A DNA stretch of 64,000 bases from Seriola aureovittata. Lineage: Eukaryota; Chordata; Actinopteri; Carangiformes; Carangidae. Positions 38,423 through 50,744 of the stretch are shown here, in pieces. The position numbers and the translations under genes are program-made. Below the pieces are notes generated by a model. That model worked only from the letters and a program-made list of their open reading frames with translations. It ran no database searches and had not been told where the DNA came from. The stretch covers positions 15,494,001 through 15,558,000 of the forward strand of contig NC_079371.1 in the NCBI RefSeq assembly GCF_021018895.1, in the 5' to 3' direction. Numbering within the stretch: the stretch's first letter is position 1; every line of letters begins with the position of its first letter.

Positions 38423-38908
38423 CCTTTTGAAATAACTACAATGTTTTCAAATAAACAGGCAAAGACTGATTTTTGAGAGAAGCCCCAAGAATTGATATTA
38501 CTCTTTTCAGTGATTAAACAACAAAAACAACAGCTGCTTAATTTCTGGGTGTACTGACATGTCGTCATACTGTCACATAATGTATCCACCATGTATTTCA
38601 GAACAATAGACTAATCATCATGCTAATGCATCTTGGTAAGCACAGAGCCGCTGACGAGGCCTGTAAGAAGACCTTAATGATGGTTGTTCGAAATAAAAAA
38701 AATACTGTGGGAGTAAGTAAACTGGAGGAGTAAGCTGTAAATTGTTTAAACATATTTAGACAAAGGCCTTGCAGACCCAACATTAGATGGCTATTTGTAT
38801 ACAAAATGAATTAAAAAAAAAGAGATTCACAAGTCAGCAAGCATAGGACTTATCACAACTGTGTTGCTTTTCCCTTTCTTACTGCTTCGAATTTGCATCG
38901 AAAACTCG

Positions 38909-38930
38909 ACCACAGCACTAGAACAGCGAT
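38909..38930 (+). promoter_or_regulatory. Weak NRSE-like site downstream of E12
   Basis: CACAGCACTAGAACAGCGAT keeps CAGCAC and ACAGCG, but the spacing is one base short. It lies about 665 bases beyond the E12 donor. The gap 38423-39594 is the longest ordinary one and otherwise shows nothing. Confidence 0.35.
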
Positions 38931-39594
38931 GTTTTATCGGCTACTTTATACAAGAAAGTAGTGCATAACTCCACAGTTGTTGACAAAACATGTGAATACC
39001 AATGCTTGCATGCAAATTAAATGACTGAAACTATTTATCTCCATTGTTTTTAGGAAAACTACAATGTATTTAAGAACTGTTTGACATTGATTTTAGTCTT
39101 TGAACTCTCTCAAACGAAATCCCAGTCAAGTATTATTAAAAGCAAGTATGTAAAAACATCAATTTCACACTAATACATTTTGTGATACTGTTTTTCTCAA
39201 GTAACATGCTCATTGCACATTATAAGCAGTGAAAGTAAACGTTGATAGATGTGACTGATTTAATTAGATTACATTGAGTATGACAATTATTCGAGTGTTG
39301 AATGTGACTTGAAGCACATGTTTTTTTAAAGGTTTTTTATGTTACGTTTCAGTCACATTTAAGTAAATTAAACGCAATGATGACGTTTTCGGAAGCCTAA
39401 ACGAGAAAATATGATGTCGCTATTGGAACACACCTTTGGGTAAAAAGAACTGAAACGTGTAAAAGTAAATCCACAGACACAAACTCATTAAAACAAGGAC
39501 AGATGGAAAATCTCTCGTTACCTTACTCTGCAAGAGCAGAAATCACAACTCTACAAAAGAAGGTCATTTACTTGTTTACTTGATATACCCTTAC

Positions 39595-41985
39595 CTTTTC
39601 TTTGCTGGGTAAAGTCTGAGTCCTGGTAAAAGTGTCTCCTCCGTTAATACTGATCAGCTCCGCATCTACAGGCGGAAACGGTGCGGGGAAAACTACTACG
39701 TCACTCTTGAGCGTGTCTGAGCTAAAACAGACGTCATACTGCTGAGTAGCTTTAGAGTAAGACCAGCTCCCGTCAGGGTGGGTGGTGATCATTGGGGCGC
39801 TGTACCTGCTGAAACTGCCGTCTGTCCTGTGGCATTTGACAGCTATCAAACTGATGAGACTGAGCAGAAAAATCACTGACACCGACACAATGGCGATCAA
39901 CAGATACAGGTTTAAATCAGAGAAGTTGTCCTCCTTTATGGGCACATGTCGGAACTGAGTCTGGATGTCAGCTGTGCTTTCAACCACCACCACCTCAATA
40001 GACACAGTAGCTGACAGGGAGGGTTCTCCGTTATCAGAAACCAAGACCACCAAGGGGTGAGTTTTCAGGTCATTGTCACTCATTCTCCTCTTAGTCCTGA
40101 TTTCTCCGGTGCTGGTTCCGATCCTGAAGAGGTTGTTTCCTTTGGGCTCAGAGAGGTGATAAGAAAGCAGCGCATTGTATCCAGAGTCTGCGTCTACAGC
40201 CCTGATCTTTGCCACAAAGTATCCCGCTTCAGCAGAGTAGGGGATGCTCTCACTGTTAACGGAGCCGTGCTCAGAATATGGAGAAAGGATCGCGGGACTG
40301 TTGTCATTCTCATCAAGGATAAAAACGTTCACAGTCACGTTGCTGCTGAGCGGAGGAACACCAGAGTCTGTGGCCTGAACTTTAAACTGAAACGTTTTTA
40401 ACTCCTCGCAGTTAAAGGCCTGCAGGCTGACTATATCTCCAGTCTCTGAGTTGATGTTTACCATTGTCGAGAGAGGCACTGAGTTACTGTTGTCATGTAA
40501 AAATGAATATCTCACCTGACCATTTTGATCCATGTCAGCATCAGCTGCAGTTACTGTCTTAATTACTGCTCCCACTGGACTATTCTCTTTCACATAGACA
40601 CTTATTATATTTTCTGTGAACAGAGGTTTATTATCATTTACATCTGAGACGTGCACAGTAATAACACTCGTGCTGGAGAGAGGTGGGGTTCCTTCGTCAG
40701 TAGCAGTGACGCTGATATTGTATTGAGATGTGCTCTCTCTGTCAAGAGGACTGTCAACCACCAATGAATAGTAATTCCTATAGTTTGATTCTAATTTGAA
40801 AGGAACGTTATTGGAAATTTTACAGTTCACCATCCCATTTTTACTCCCGTCTTTATCAAACACTGAAACAAGCGCAATAGCTGTGCCAATGGACGCGTCC
40901 TCCTTCACGGTGTTTAACAATGATGTAACTGAAATTTCAGGGGCATTGTCATTGACGTCTAAAACTTCAATCAGTAATTTTGCATGGGAGGTCATTGGTG
41001 AGGAAGCTCCATCACTGGCTTGGACTCGAATCTCAAAAGCATTATTCTCTTCAAAGTCGATATTCTTTTTATTTGTTACAGTCCCGGTTTTTTCATCTAT
41101 AGCAAACAGATCAGTTTGTTTCCCTCGGCCTACTTCACTGAATGAATACAACACTTGTCCGTTCTGACCTGCATCTAAGTCCGTCGCGTTTAGTGTTATT
41201 ATTGATGTGCCTATTTTCACATTCTCATAAACATTCGCTTTATACAATGTTTGACTGAATATAGGAGGATTATCGTTAATGTCCAATACATTCACTATTA
41301 TATTCATACTGCCTGATTTAGCAGGAGTTCCTCCATCAATGGCAGTCAGTGTGAGTCGAATCACAGACTGCTTTTCTCTGTCTAAAACTTTCTGAAGCAC
41401 TAATTCAGGAGTGACAGTCTCTCCTTTATGTGTTGCCAGCGAAAAGTGTTCATTTTGACTAAGCTTGTAGGTATTCACATCGTTTTTACTAACGTCTGCA
41501 TCGTCAGCAGGATGCAGGGGAAATTTAGCCCCTGCTGCTGTGCTCTCACTAATGTTGATCACTTGTGACGTGCTGAGAAATGATGGAGAATTATCATTCA
41601 CATCCAAGATTATAATTTCTATCCGATACAATTTTAATGGATTATTAATAACTGCTTCTACACTAAGTGAACATTTTGGTTCATGACCGCAGAGTTTCTC
41701 TCTATCTATTCTCTCATTAACGTAGAGGACACCAGTCTTTAGATTTACCTCGAAATATTTTGTCTTTGATCCAGAAACGATCTGAAACATGCGGGACTCC
41801 AAATCCTGGACATTGATGTTCAGATCTTTAGCGATATTTCCGACAACAGTCCCCAGATTTACCTCCTCTGAGACGGAGTAAGAGAGCTGCCCAGAAACCG
41901 CTTCCCAGTAACAATCGACCAGCACTAAGAAGAGATAGATCCACACAGACCCCGTCCTGCCCGATAAATGCATAATTCCATACAT
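39595..41985 (-). CDS. pcdha: Protocadherin alpha-like variable exon E12
   Basis: This exon encodes 797 residues starting [11 protein letters not shown] (a second Met at 41973 gives 793). The order is signal peptide ending CYWEAVSGQ, six EC repeats, transmembrane helix (about 693-716) and tail ending LPSKEK. The donor is AAAG/GTAAGG, phase 0. The EC1 loop is CGHEPKC. The frame is open for 82 more codons upstream, but those run through the promoter boxes and are not counted. EC2-EC5 are very close to E13 and E15, which share the SQTLYKA(N/S)[10 protein letters not shown] segment. Confidence 0.9.
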
Positions 41986-42163
41986 CGAGAAGGAGCGTGT
42001 TGGCAAATTTGAACAATATGTGACAGCAGCAGCGATATCACAATCATGGAAGAAATATTCCAGACAAATATTTCGGCATTTTAACGACCAAAGAAGACAG
42101 CCGTTCTTTGTCGGACGATCTCTCTTTGTAACAAAGCCCACAGATTCAGCATACGCTGAGTCT

Positions 42164-42227
42164 GGGAGGAGCCCTAAACCACCAAAGAGGACGTACAAAT
42201 GTGATGGTCTGCAGTGTCCCCATGTGG
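42164..42227 (-). promoter_or_regulatory. E12 promoter: CSE-like element (CACT class) plus GGGAGGAG box
   Basis: The minus-strand core at 42202-42227 contains CATGGGGACACTGCAGACCA. GGGAGGAG (plus reading) is at 42164-42171, and a further shared block, TCTCTTTGTAACAAAGCCCA, is at 42121-42140. The region is paralogous to the exonless promoter at 46939-47045. Confidence 0.75.
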
Positions 42228-42688
42228 ACATTTCTCATCATTTCATACTACATCAAATATAATAATGTTGGAAAAGTAGGAAACATTCTCAGTTATCCTT
42301 GAAAGCGAAGGAAGTGCAAAAATTCAGGGGCAAAGGAGAGACAAGAACGTTCCACCGACCTATTAATAAAATTTACATCACATGACTACAGTATTTGCTA
42401 TAATTAAGCCTGTTTTATACACTGACTGAAATTTCAAGAAAAAGCCTAACAGTAGTGACATTAAGTTATATGAATAAATACACTCCTTGACTTTTTTTTA
42501 ACTTAAGTGTAAAGTAACTGCAGAGTAGATAAACTGTTTTCTTGAAGATGGATTGTGAAATTTCTAACATACTTTTCAATAGTCATTACCAAAGAGATTT
42601 GCAAGTCTATTCAAAGAAATGTTTTCACTTCAACTCCGTTTTGTTTTGCATTACATTTTGAAAATCACAGGTAACTTTAAAAGCTGTG

Positions 42689-42709
42689 TTCAGCACCACG
42701 GATAGTCGC
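42689..42709 (+). promoter_or_regulatory. NRSE/RE1-like site downstream of E13
   Basis: TTCAGCACCACGGATAGTCG has a perfect left half, but one base is inserted in the right half (GATAGTCGC against GATAGCG in the paralogous copy at 47536). It lies 571 bases beyond the E13 donor. The rest of 42228-43279 is non-coding and paralogous to 47046-48125. Confidence 0.65.
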
Positions 42710-43125
42710 TCCCAAGTAGAATACAAATCAGCCGCTATAATGACTGAAATTTCAAAACCTTCAACAAATGAGCAGCTACAGTAGCAAAATTAAACTATAA
42801 ATTCAACAATAACGAGTACTACTTAATATTGATTCTGTATCATTTAAAAAGCAGTCAAATGCCAAAGCAGTATCTTGACCGTACCATAGTAGAAAGTCAG
42901 TTTTACAATAAGTACTGAATATAACTATTCTCTTGCTTGTAATCAGATCTTATATTTTAATGTTAAGCACAATGTGTGTAAATATATTCCTTCATATGGT
43001 GTACTAGAAATGACCTGCACATTAAAATCACAAATAAGCAGTCAACAAAAACCATCGACAAATAGCCTACACAGCAAGCCACTGTTTAGAGGATAATAAT
43101 ATCAATCTGCTCCTCTTATACTTGA

Positions 43126-43140
43126 TTTTTTTTTTTTTTT
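43126..43140 (+). repeat. T homopolymer
   Basis: A short T run in the gap between the E12 promoter and the E13 donor. Simple repeat, no role seen. Confidence 0.7.
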
Positions 43141-43279
43141 ACCTAAACTTTATTTCAAATTTAGTCTTGGCTACCTGTCAGTTGGCAGGTCCTTATATAA
43201 CAAAACAGCGACATTCAGCCTCCAATTCTCAACTTATAAAAAGTGCAGTAATAAATACTTGATGCAAGTGTATTCTTAC

Positions 43280-45667
43280 CTTATCTTTATTAGGTAATGT
43301 CTGAGTCCTGGTAAAAGTGTCTCCTCCGTTAATACTGATCAGCTCAGCATCTACAGGCGGAAACGGTGCGGGGAAAACCACTACGTCACTCTTGAGTGTG
43401 TCTGAGCTGAAACAGACGTCATACTGCTGAGTAGCTTTAGAGTAAGACCAGCTCCCGTCAGGGTGGGTGGTGATCATTGGGGCGCTGTACCTGCTGAAAC
43501 TGCCGTCTGTCCTGTGGCATTTGACAGCTATTGAACTGATGAGGCTCAGCAGAAAAATCACTGACACCGACACAATGGCGATCAGCAGATACAGGTTTAA
43601 ATCAGAGAAGTTGTCCTCCTTTATGGGCACATGTCGGAACTGAGTCTGGATGTCAGCTGTGCTTTCAAACACCACCACCTCAATAGACACAGTAGCTGAC
43701 AGAGAGGGTTCTCCATTATCAGAAACCAAGACCACCAAGGGGTGAGTTTTCAGGTCATTGTCACTCATTCTCCTCTTAGTCCTGATTTCCCCGGTGCTGG
43801 TTCCGATCCTGAAGAGGTTGTTTCCTTTGGGCTCAGAGAGATGATAAGAAAGCAGCGCATTGTATCCAGAGTCTGCGTCTACAGCCCTGATCTTTGCCAC
43901 AAAGTATCCTGCTTCAGCAGAGTAGGGGATGCTCTCACTGTTAACGGAGCCGTGTTCAGAATAGGGCACAAGAACCGCGGGACTGTTGTCATTCTCATCC
44001 AGGATAAAAACGTTCACAGTCACGTTGCTGCTGAGCGGAGGAACACCAGAGTCTGTGGCCTGAACTTTAAACTGAAACGTTTTCAACTCCTCGTAGTTAA
44101 ATGCCTGCAGGCTGACTATATCTCCAGTTTCTGAGTTAATGTTTACCATTGTCGAGAGAGGCACTGAGTTACTGTCATGTAAAAATGAATATCTCACCTG
44201 ACCATTTTGATCCATGTCAGCATCAGTTGCTGAAACGGTTTTTATAACGGCTCCTATGGGACTATTCTCTTTCACATAGACACTAATTATTATTTCCGTG
44301 AACAGAGGTTTGTTATCATTTACATCTGAGACGTGCACAGTAATAACACTCGTGCTGGAGAGAGGTGGGGTTCCTTCGTCAGTAGCAGTGATGCTAATAT
44401 TGTATTGAGATGTGCTCTCTCTGTCAAGAGGACCGTCAACCACCAATGAATAATAATTCTTATAGTTTGATTCTAATTTGAAAGGAACGTTGTTGGAAAT
44501 TTTACAGTTCACCATCCCATTTTTACTCCCGTCTTTATCAAACACTGAAACAAGCGCAATAGCTGTGCCAATGGAAGCATCCTCCTTCACGGTGTTTAAC
44601 AATGATGTAACTGAAATCTCAGGGGCATTGTCATTGACGTCTAAAACTTCAATAAGTAATTTTGCATGCGAGGTCATCGGAAAAACTGCCCCATCACTGG
44701 CTTGGACTCGAATCTCAAAAGCATTGTTCTCTTCAAAGTCGATATTCTTTCTATTTGTTACAGTCCCCGTTTTTTCATCGATAGCAAAAAGATCAGTTTG
44801 TTTCCCTCGGCCTACTTCACTGAATGAATATTGCACTTGTCCATTCTGACCTGCATCTAAGTCCGTGGCGTTTAGCGTTATCATTGATGTGCCTATTTTC
44901 ACATTCTCATAAACACTGGCTTTATAAAGAGTTTGGCTAAATATAGGTGGGTTATCATTAATGTCCAATACATTCACTATTATAGTCATAGTCCCTGATT
45001 TAGCAGGAGTTCCTCCATCAATGGCAGTCAGTGTGAGTCGAATCACAGACTTTTTTTCTCTGTCTAAAACTTTCTGAAGCACTAATTCGGGAGTGACAGT
45101 CTCTCCTTTGATCGTAGCCAGCGAGAAGTGTTCGTTTTGACTAAGCTTGTAGGTGTTAACAGCATTTTTAGCGACGTCTGCATCATGAGCAGGATGCAGG
45201 GGGAATTTAGCCCCTGCTGCTGTGTTCTCTGTAATGTTTACAACCTGTGATGTGCTGAGAAATGATGGAGAATTATCATTCACATCCAAGATTATAATTT
45301 CAATCCGATACAGTTTTAATGGATTATTAATAACTGCTTCTACACTAAGTGAACATTGTGGTTCATCACCACAGAGTACCTCTCGATCTATTCTCTCATT
45401 AACGTAGAGGACACCAGTCTTTAGATTTACCTCGAAATATTTTGTCTTTGACCCAGCAACGATCTGAAACATGCGGGACTCCAAATCCTGGACATTGATG
45501 TTCAGATCTTTAGCGATATTTCCGACAACAGTTCCCAGATTTACTTCCTCTAAGACGGAGTAAGAGAGCTGCCCAGACACCGCTTCCCAGTAAAAATCCA
45601 GCAGCACGAACAAGAGATAGATCCACACAGAGCGCGTTCTGCCTGGTAATTTCATAATTCCATACAT
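43280..45667 (-). CDS. pcdha: Protocadherin alpha-like variable exon E13
   Basis: This exon encodes 796 residues starting [11 protein letters not shown] (second Met at 45655 gives 792). The order is signal peptide ending FYWEAVSGQ, six EC repeats, transmembrane helix (about 692-715, SLISSIAV) and tail ending LPNKDK. The donor is TAAG/GTAAGA, phase 0. The EC1 loop is CGDEPQC. It shares EC2-EC5 with E12 and E15, and its 5' flank is almost identical to that of E15, so it and E15 are recent duplicates with their promoters. Confidence 0.92.
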
Positions 45668-45856
45668 CGGGAAACGTCTAAAGAGAAATTCGCCCAGTCA
45701 CTGACCAAAATAAGGAAATGATAAAGAATCACCAAATAAAAGATGAGGGTTTTTCGCCATATTCACTGTTCAATAAGAAATGGTCGTTGCACAGATCTGT
45801 TTCGCCCTCACAGTCTCTTTGTTTCAATCTCCTGAGAAATATCATCCACTGAACAT

Positions 45857-45920
45857 GGGAGGAGCCCAGAACCACTAAGGGCGAAGTTCAAATGTGATGG
45901 TCAACAATGTCCTCATGTGG
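45857..45920 (-). promoter_or_regulatory. E13 promoter: CSE-like element (CATT variant) plus GGGAGGAG box
   Basis: The minus-strand core at 45895-45920 contains CATGAGGACATTGTTGACCA. The CGCT/CACT position reads CATT, as in E15, with further changes. GGGAGGAG (plus reading) is at 45857-45864. Confidence 0.68.
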
Positions 45921-46749
45921 ACACTTGTAAGAACTACATTCAACATCTAGACATTACAGTATTAGAAAGATCATAATAATTATAGCCCATGAAACAGCCA
46001 AATATGAACTTCTACAGTACATGGTCAATATGAATTATCATTTCATCCCACTAATGTCTTTCAGCAAGTTTGTTTTGTCCTGAAACTAATTTACAGTTAA
46101 TGCTAATAATTGACCAACTGATGACTTAACAATGACTTAACTGTTCTGCAAACATAAAACAAACTAGATATAAATACAAAATTCATAAAAACATCGCATA
46201 CACAACGTTAACAATTACTCACCACCCGTATACGCACAAGCATCATTCTCAGCAAATAGAGAAGCAAAATATAGGTTATATTTATATAGCTTATCTTTCC
46301 GAAGAATGACAGTGAGAGAATGACCTATATATATCCCAAAATTTTACATCTTCCTTTTCAAACGTCAAGTCTATTTAACTGTCACCTTTTCCCTCACCTA
46401 TGTCTCAGAAAACCATGATTTCACTAATCAAAACTGCATGTAATTTCCTTTCAGACATAGTGCAATAATAAGCCTAAACATTCTAAGCTCCAGCCTTTTT
46501 CTTATTAAACTATATGTTTGGGTAAATATATGCATTTAATAGCTGTTGTCAGTTGGGTTTGTAATCATAAAAGGTGGTGTACCTTTTTTGATTACAAACG
46601 TAATGACGACAGCTATTAAATCCACACAGGCACCTTGAAAACGATTAATGAGACCTTTGAAACGCTGTAGTATTCAACATTGAATGAGATATACAGTATG
46701 TAAATGTGTTCATATACAGTTGCTCATATGAAACACTGCAACACGGTCT
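45921..46749. other. Non-coding stretch where an exon would be expected
   Basis: This 830-base stretch lies between the E13 promoter and an exonless promoter copy. In every other unit about 2.4 kb of exon would occupy this place. No cadherin-like sequence, splice donor word or NRSE was found in it. It contains the 88-bp hairpin at 46534-46621. Confidence 0.55.
46534..46621. repeat. 88-bp imperfect inverted repeat (hairpin)
   Basis: The outer arms ATTTAATAGCTGTTGTCA and TGACGACAGCTATTAAAT pair over 18 bases with one G-T step. The inner arms GTTTGTAATCA and TGATTACAAAC pair perfectly, then AAAAGGT pairs with ACCTTTT around a short GGTGT loop. A few bases between the arm segments form a small internal loop. 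It looks like a miniature inverted-repeat transposon, or less likely a microRNA-type hairpin. Confidence 0.75.
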
Positions 46750-46938
46750 TCACTTAGACCTTAATGTTCTAAAGATAACAAGCCGCGCACATTCAGACCC
46801 TGAAGTTCTGGAGCATCTAAGCAAATCTGAACAATATTTTACAGCCACTACTATATCAAGATCAGGAAAGACATATTCCAAACAAATATTTTGGCGTTTT
46901 GACAACCAAAAAAGACGACCGTTTTTTGTCAGACGATC

Positions 46939-47045
46939 TCTCTTTGTAACAAAGCCCACAGATTCATCATACGCTGAGTCTGGGAGGAGCCCTAAACCAC
47001 CAAAGAGGACGTCCAAATGTGATCGCCTGCAGTGTTCCCATGTGG
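46939..47045 (-). pseudogene. Orphan protocadherin promoter without an exon
   Basis: It contains all three blocks of a second-family promoter in the usual order: a CSE-like core at 47020-47045 (minus strand CATGGGAACACTGCAGGCG), GGGAGGAG at 46982-46989 and TCTCTTTGTAACAAAGCCCA at 46939-46958 (plus readings). It aligns with the E12 promoter well beyond these blocks. No variable exon follows it on the minus strand before the E13 promoter. The core has extra changes (GCAGGCG for GCAGACC), as expected of an unused copy. Best read as the remnant of a lost variable exon. Confidence 0.65.
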
Positions 47046-47304
47046 ACATTTCTCATAACTACATGCTACATTAAGTATAATAACGAAAGTATTATTTATT
47101 GTCAGTTCTCCTTAAGCATGAATCAGTTCCAAAAACAAGAGGGTCAAAAAATGAATAGGAAGGTTAAACCCAATGATCAGTACAAGGTAGATTAAATGAC
47201 CTAAGTGTTCTGTATAATAAAGGCTATTTTATAAAGTGACAAAAATTGAAAGGAAAATCCTTATGGCAGTGACAACGAGTTAAAAGAAGAAATACACGTC
47301 CCAA

Positions 47305-47325
47305 TGTTTTTTTTTTTTTTTTTTA
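47305..47325 (+). repeat. T homopolymer
   Basis: A T run of about 20 bases, expanded relative to the short T run at the paralogous place near 42490. Confidence 0.75.
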
Positions 47326-47535
47326 AATCTTAAGACTAAAGTGACTGCAGAGAGTACATTAACAGTTTTCTTGAATATAGATTGTGAAATCTTTGACATA
47401 CTATTCAACAGTTAGTACAAAAGAGATTTGTAAATGTATTTAAGGAAAACAACACATAGGCTAAATGTGTTTTTTGTTTTGTTTTGTTTTTTTGCAATAT
47501 GTTGAGCGAACTGCAAGTAAGTCTAAAAATCTGCA

Positions 47536-47556
47536 TTCAGCACCACGGATAGCGAC
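47536..47556 (+). promoter_or_regulatory. NRSE/RE1-like site downstream of E14
   Basis: TTCAGCACCACGGATAGCGA is a strong REST motif and the intact counterpart of the site at 42689. It lies 570 bases beyond the E14 donor. The surrounding 47046-48125 is non-coding and paralogous to the E12-E13 gap. Confidence 0.8.
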
Positions 47557-48125
47557 ACACAATTCGAATACCAATCAGCCGCTATAATGACTGAAATTTA
47601 AAAGCAACTAACAAATGCACAGCTACAGTGACAATTTTAAACTACGAATTCATTTCCCCCATTATTTTAACTTTATTAATTCTCACTTACTTAGACAGAA
47701 TTCAGTGTAAATGCCAGACCATGACTAAGGGAAAAGCCCATTTCAAACAAGTAGGGTAATGTAACTATTCCTATACTTGTAATGAGATTCTATACTTTAA
47801 TATTCAACATTATACCAGATGTCTGTAAATATACCCATACACATGGTAGCAATAACTGACCCCGACATAGAAAATAATGAATATGCAATCAACAGTAATT
47901 TAGATGAGAAAACCAGCGACAAATAGGCTAGACAGCGGGTCACAGTTTAGAAGTTCTTAACCTACTCTGTCTATATGCCTACTTTGTTAATAACTATAGA
48001 ATTAAGCTTATTTATTAGTTACACAACAGATAGCCATTTAAAATAACACAACTGCGAAATTTTGTCTCCAATTCTCAACATAGAAACAGTGCAGTATTAA
48101 ACAGTTAATGCAATTGTATTCTTAC

Positions 48126-50558
48126 CTTTTCTTTATTAGGTAAAGTCTGAGTTCTGGTAAAAGTGTCTCCTCCGTTAATACTGATCAGCTCAGCATCTAC
48201 AGGCGGAAGCGGTGCGGGGAAAACCACTACGTCACTCTTGAGCGTGTCTGAGCTGAAACAGACGTCATACTGCTGAGTAGCTTTAGAGTAAGACCAGCTC
48301 CCGTCAGGATGGGTGGTGATCATTGGGGCACTGTACCTGCTGAAACTGCCGTCTGTCCTGTGGCATTTGACTGCTATTAAACTGATGAGGCTCAGTAGAA
48401 AAATCACTGACACCGACACAATGGCCATCAGCAGATACAGGTTTAAATCAGAGAAGCTGTCCTCCTTTATGGGCACATGTCTGAACTGAGTCTGGATGTC
48501 AGCTGTGCTCTCAACCACCACCACCTCAATAGACACAGTAGCTGACAGGGAGGGTTCTCCGTTATCAGAAACCAAGACCACCAAGGGGTGAGTTTTCAAG
48601 TCATTGTCACTCATTCTCCTTTTTGTCCTGATTTCCCCGGTGCTGGTTCCGATCCTGAAGAGGTTGTTTCCTTTGGGCTCAGAGAGGTGATAAGAAAGCA
48701 GTGCATTGTATCCAGAGTCTGCGTCTACAGCCCTGATCTTTGCCACAAAGTATCCCGCTTCAGCAGAGTAGGGGATGCTCTCACTGTTAACGGAGCCGTG
48801 CTCAGAATAGGGCGAGAGAACTGCAGGACTGTTGTCATTCTCATCCAGGATAAAAATGTTCACAGTCACGTTGCTACTGAGCGGAGGAACACCAGAGTCT
48901 GTGGCCTGAACTTTAAACTGAAACGTTTTTAACTCCTCGAAGTTAAATGACTGAAGACTGACTATATCTCCTGTCTCCGAATTTATGTTCACCATTGTTG
49001 AGAGTGGCAATGAGTTATTATTACTTTCGACAATGGAATAGCTTACCTGGGCATTTTTATCGATATCTGCATCAAATGCTGATACTGTTTTTAAAACGGC
49101 TCCAACAGGACTATTTTCTTTCAAATAAACATTGGCCAAAGTGTCTGAAAAACTAGGGGAGTTGTCATTGACATCGGAAACATGAATGGTAAGATCCCTG
49201 CTGCTCATGAGAGCTGGGATTCCGTCATCCGTTGCTAAGATGGTGACATTATAATGTGAAGCACTCTCTCTGTCTAGTTCTCCGTCTACAACCAAAGAAT
49301 AATAGTTTTTATAATTTGGTTCCAATTTAAAGGGGCTGCCATTTTTAATATTACAATGAACTACTCCATTTTTACCCCCATCTCTGTCCAGGACTGACAC
49401 AAGTGCAATAGCAGTTCCTAATTTTGCATCCTCTCTAACTGTGTCAGTAAGTGATGTTACAGATATTTCAGGCGTATTGTCATTTAAATCCAACACTTCA
49501 ATTAGTACTTTGCACTGTGTTGCCATTGGAGGAGAGCCTTTATCACTAGCTTGCACCCGGATTTCAAAAGCCGGGTGATCCTCAAAGTCGATCTTTCCCT
49601 TAACTGTCAGTAAACCTGTGTGCTCATCAATTTGAAACATTTGCAAAACATGGTCTTGATCTTTGCTGCTGAGTGAATATGAAATATCCCCGTTTGGACC
49701 TTCATCAGCGTCTGTCGCCGTTACTGTTATTACTGTGGTACCAAGCGGCACATTTTCACTAATACTGGTTTTATACAGTGATTTGGTAAACAGTGGGATG
49801 TTATCATTAACGTCTAAAATATTGATTATTATCTGTGATGTTCCGGATTTCAGAGGTGTCCCACCATCTACAGCAGTCAATGTGAGTTTAATTACAGGCT
49901 GTTTTTCTCGATCTAATGGCTTCTGGAGGATGAGCTCTGCAGACACACTTTCTCCTTTGTTCACTAACAATGAAAAATGGCCATTTTGGTTTAGCTTGTA
50001 TGTGCTGATCCCATTTTTTCCTACATCGGCATCATAGGCCGATAACACAAGAAATTTAGACCCAGGTAATGTGCTTTCGGCTATTTCAATACTTTGTGAA
50101 TTAGCACTGAAAGACGGATAGTTATCATTCACATCTAGAATATTTATTTCTAAACGATAAAGCTTCAGTGGAGCATTGATCACTGCCTCCACGCTCACTG
50201 TGCATTTCGTCGCCTTCGCACAGAGCTCCTCTCTGTCTATTCTGTCATTAACAAAGAGGAGACCAGTTTTAAGATTTACCTCGAAAAATTTTCTCTTGGA
50301 TCCGGTAACAATATGAAACATACGAGACTCCAGATCATCGATACTAAGGTTGAGATCCTTGGCTAAATTTCCTACGGAAGTCCCCGGATTCACCTCTTCT
50401 GATATGGAGTAGGAGAGCTGCCCTGACACCGCTTCCCAGTAACAGCCCAGCAACACAAATAACACGTATGCCACCACAGGAGCCCAGTTATTTGAAGACA
50501 TAATACAATCTGATGTGTGACCAACATAGGAATAAGTCCAACCGATGTCCAGTATCAA
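48126..50558 (-). CDS. pcdha: Protocadherin alpha-like variable exon E14
   Basis: This exon encodes 811 residues from the first ATG; the inner Met at 50501 (after SDCI) aligns with the family and gives 792. The order is signal segment ending CYWEAVSGQ, six EC repeats, transmembrane helix (about 707-730) and tail ending LPNKEK, with FPAPLPP where others have FPAPFPP. The donor is AAAG/GTAAGA, phase 0. The EC1 loop is CAKATKC. EC4-EC5 are more distinct than in E12, E13 or E15. Confidence 0.9.
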
Positions 50559-50680
50559 AGGAAAATGTGTTTCTTTCTCTTAGAATTTGTCCATACTGCT
50601 GTTTGTGCTCCAGCCTTTTCTCTGTGCTTCTGCGTCTCTTTGTGTAAGAGCCCAACAAGACACTCTGACGCTCTTAAGCT

Positions 50681-50744
50681 GGGAGTGGCCTAGACATTTT
50701 AATGAAATCCTATCCGTATTATGGTCTATAGTGCCCCATCATGG
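50681..50744 (-). promoter_or_regulatory. E14 promoter: CSE-like element (CACT class) plus GGGAGTGG box
   Basis: The minus-strand core at 50719-50744 contains CATGATGGGGCACTATAGAC, one base shorter than its relatives before CACT. The purine box is GGGAGTGG (plus reading, 50681-50688). Confidence 0.65.

Noticed and set aside
41986..42231. An 82-codon in-frame extension upstream of E12, with a similar open frame at 46750-47049
   Set aside because: Both cover the promoter elements, so they are unlikely to be in the mRNA. Their similarity reflects promoter duplication and supports the orphan promoter call instead.
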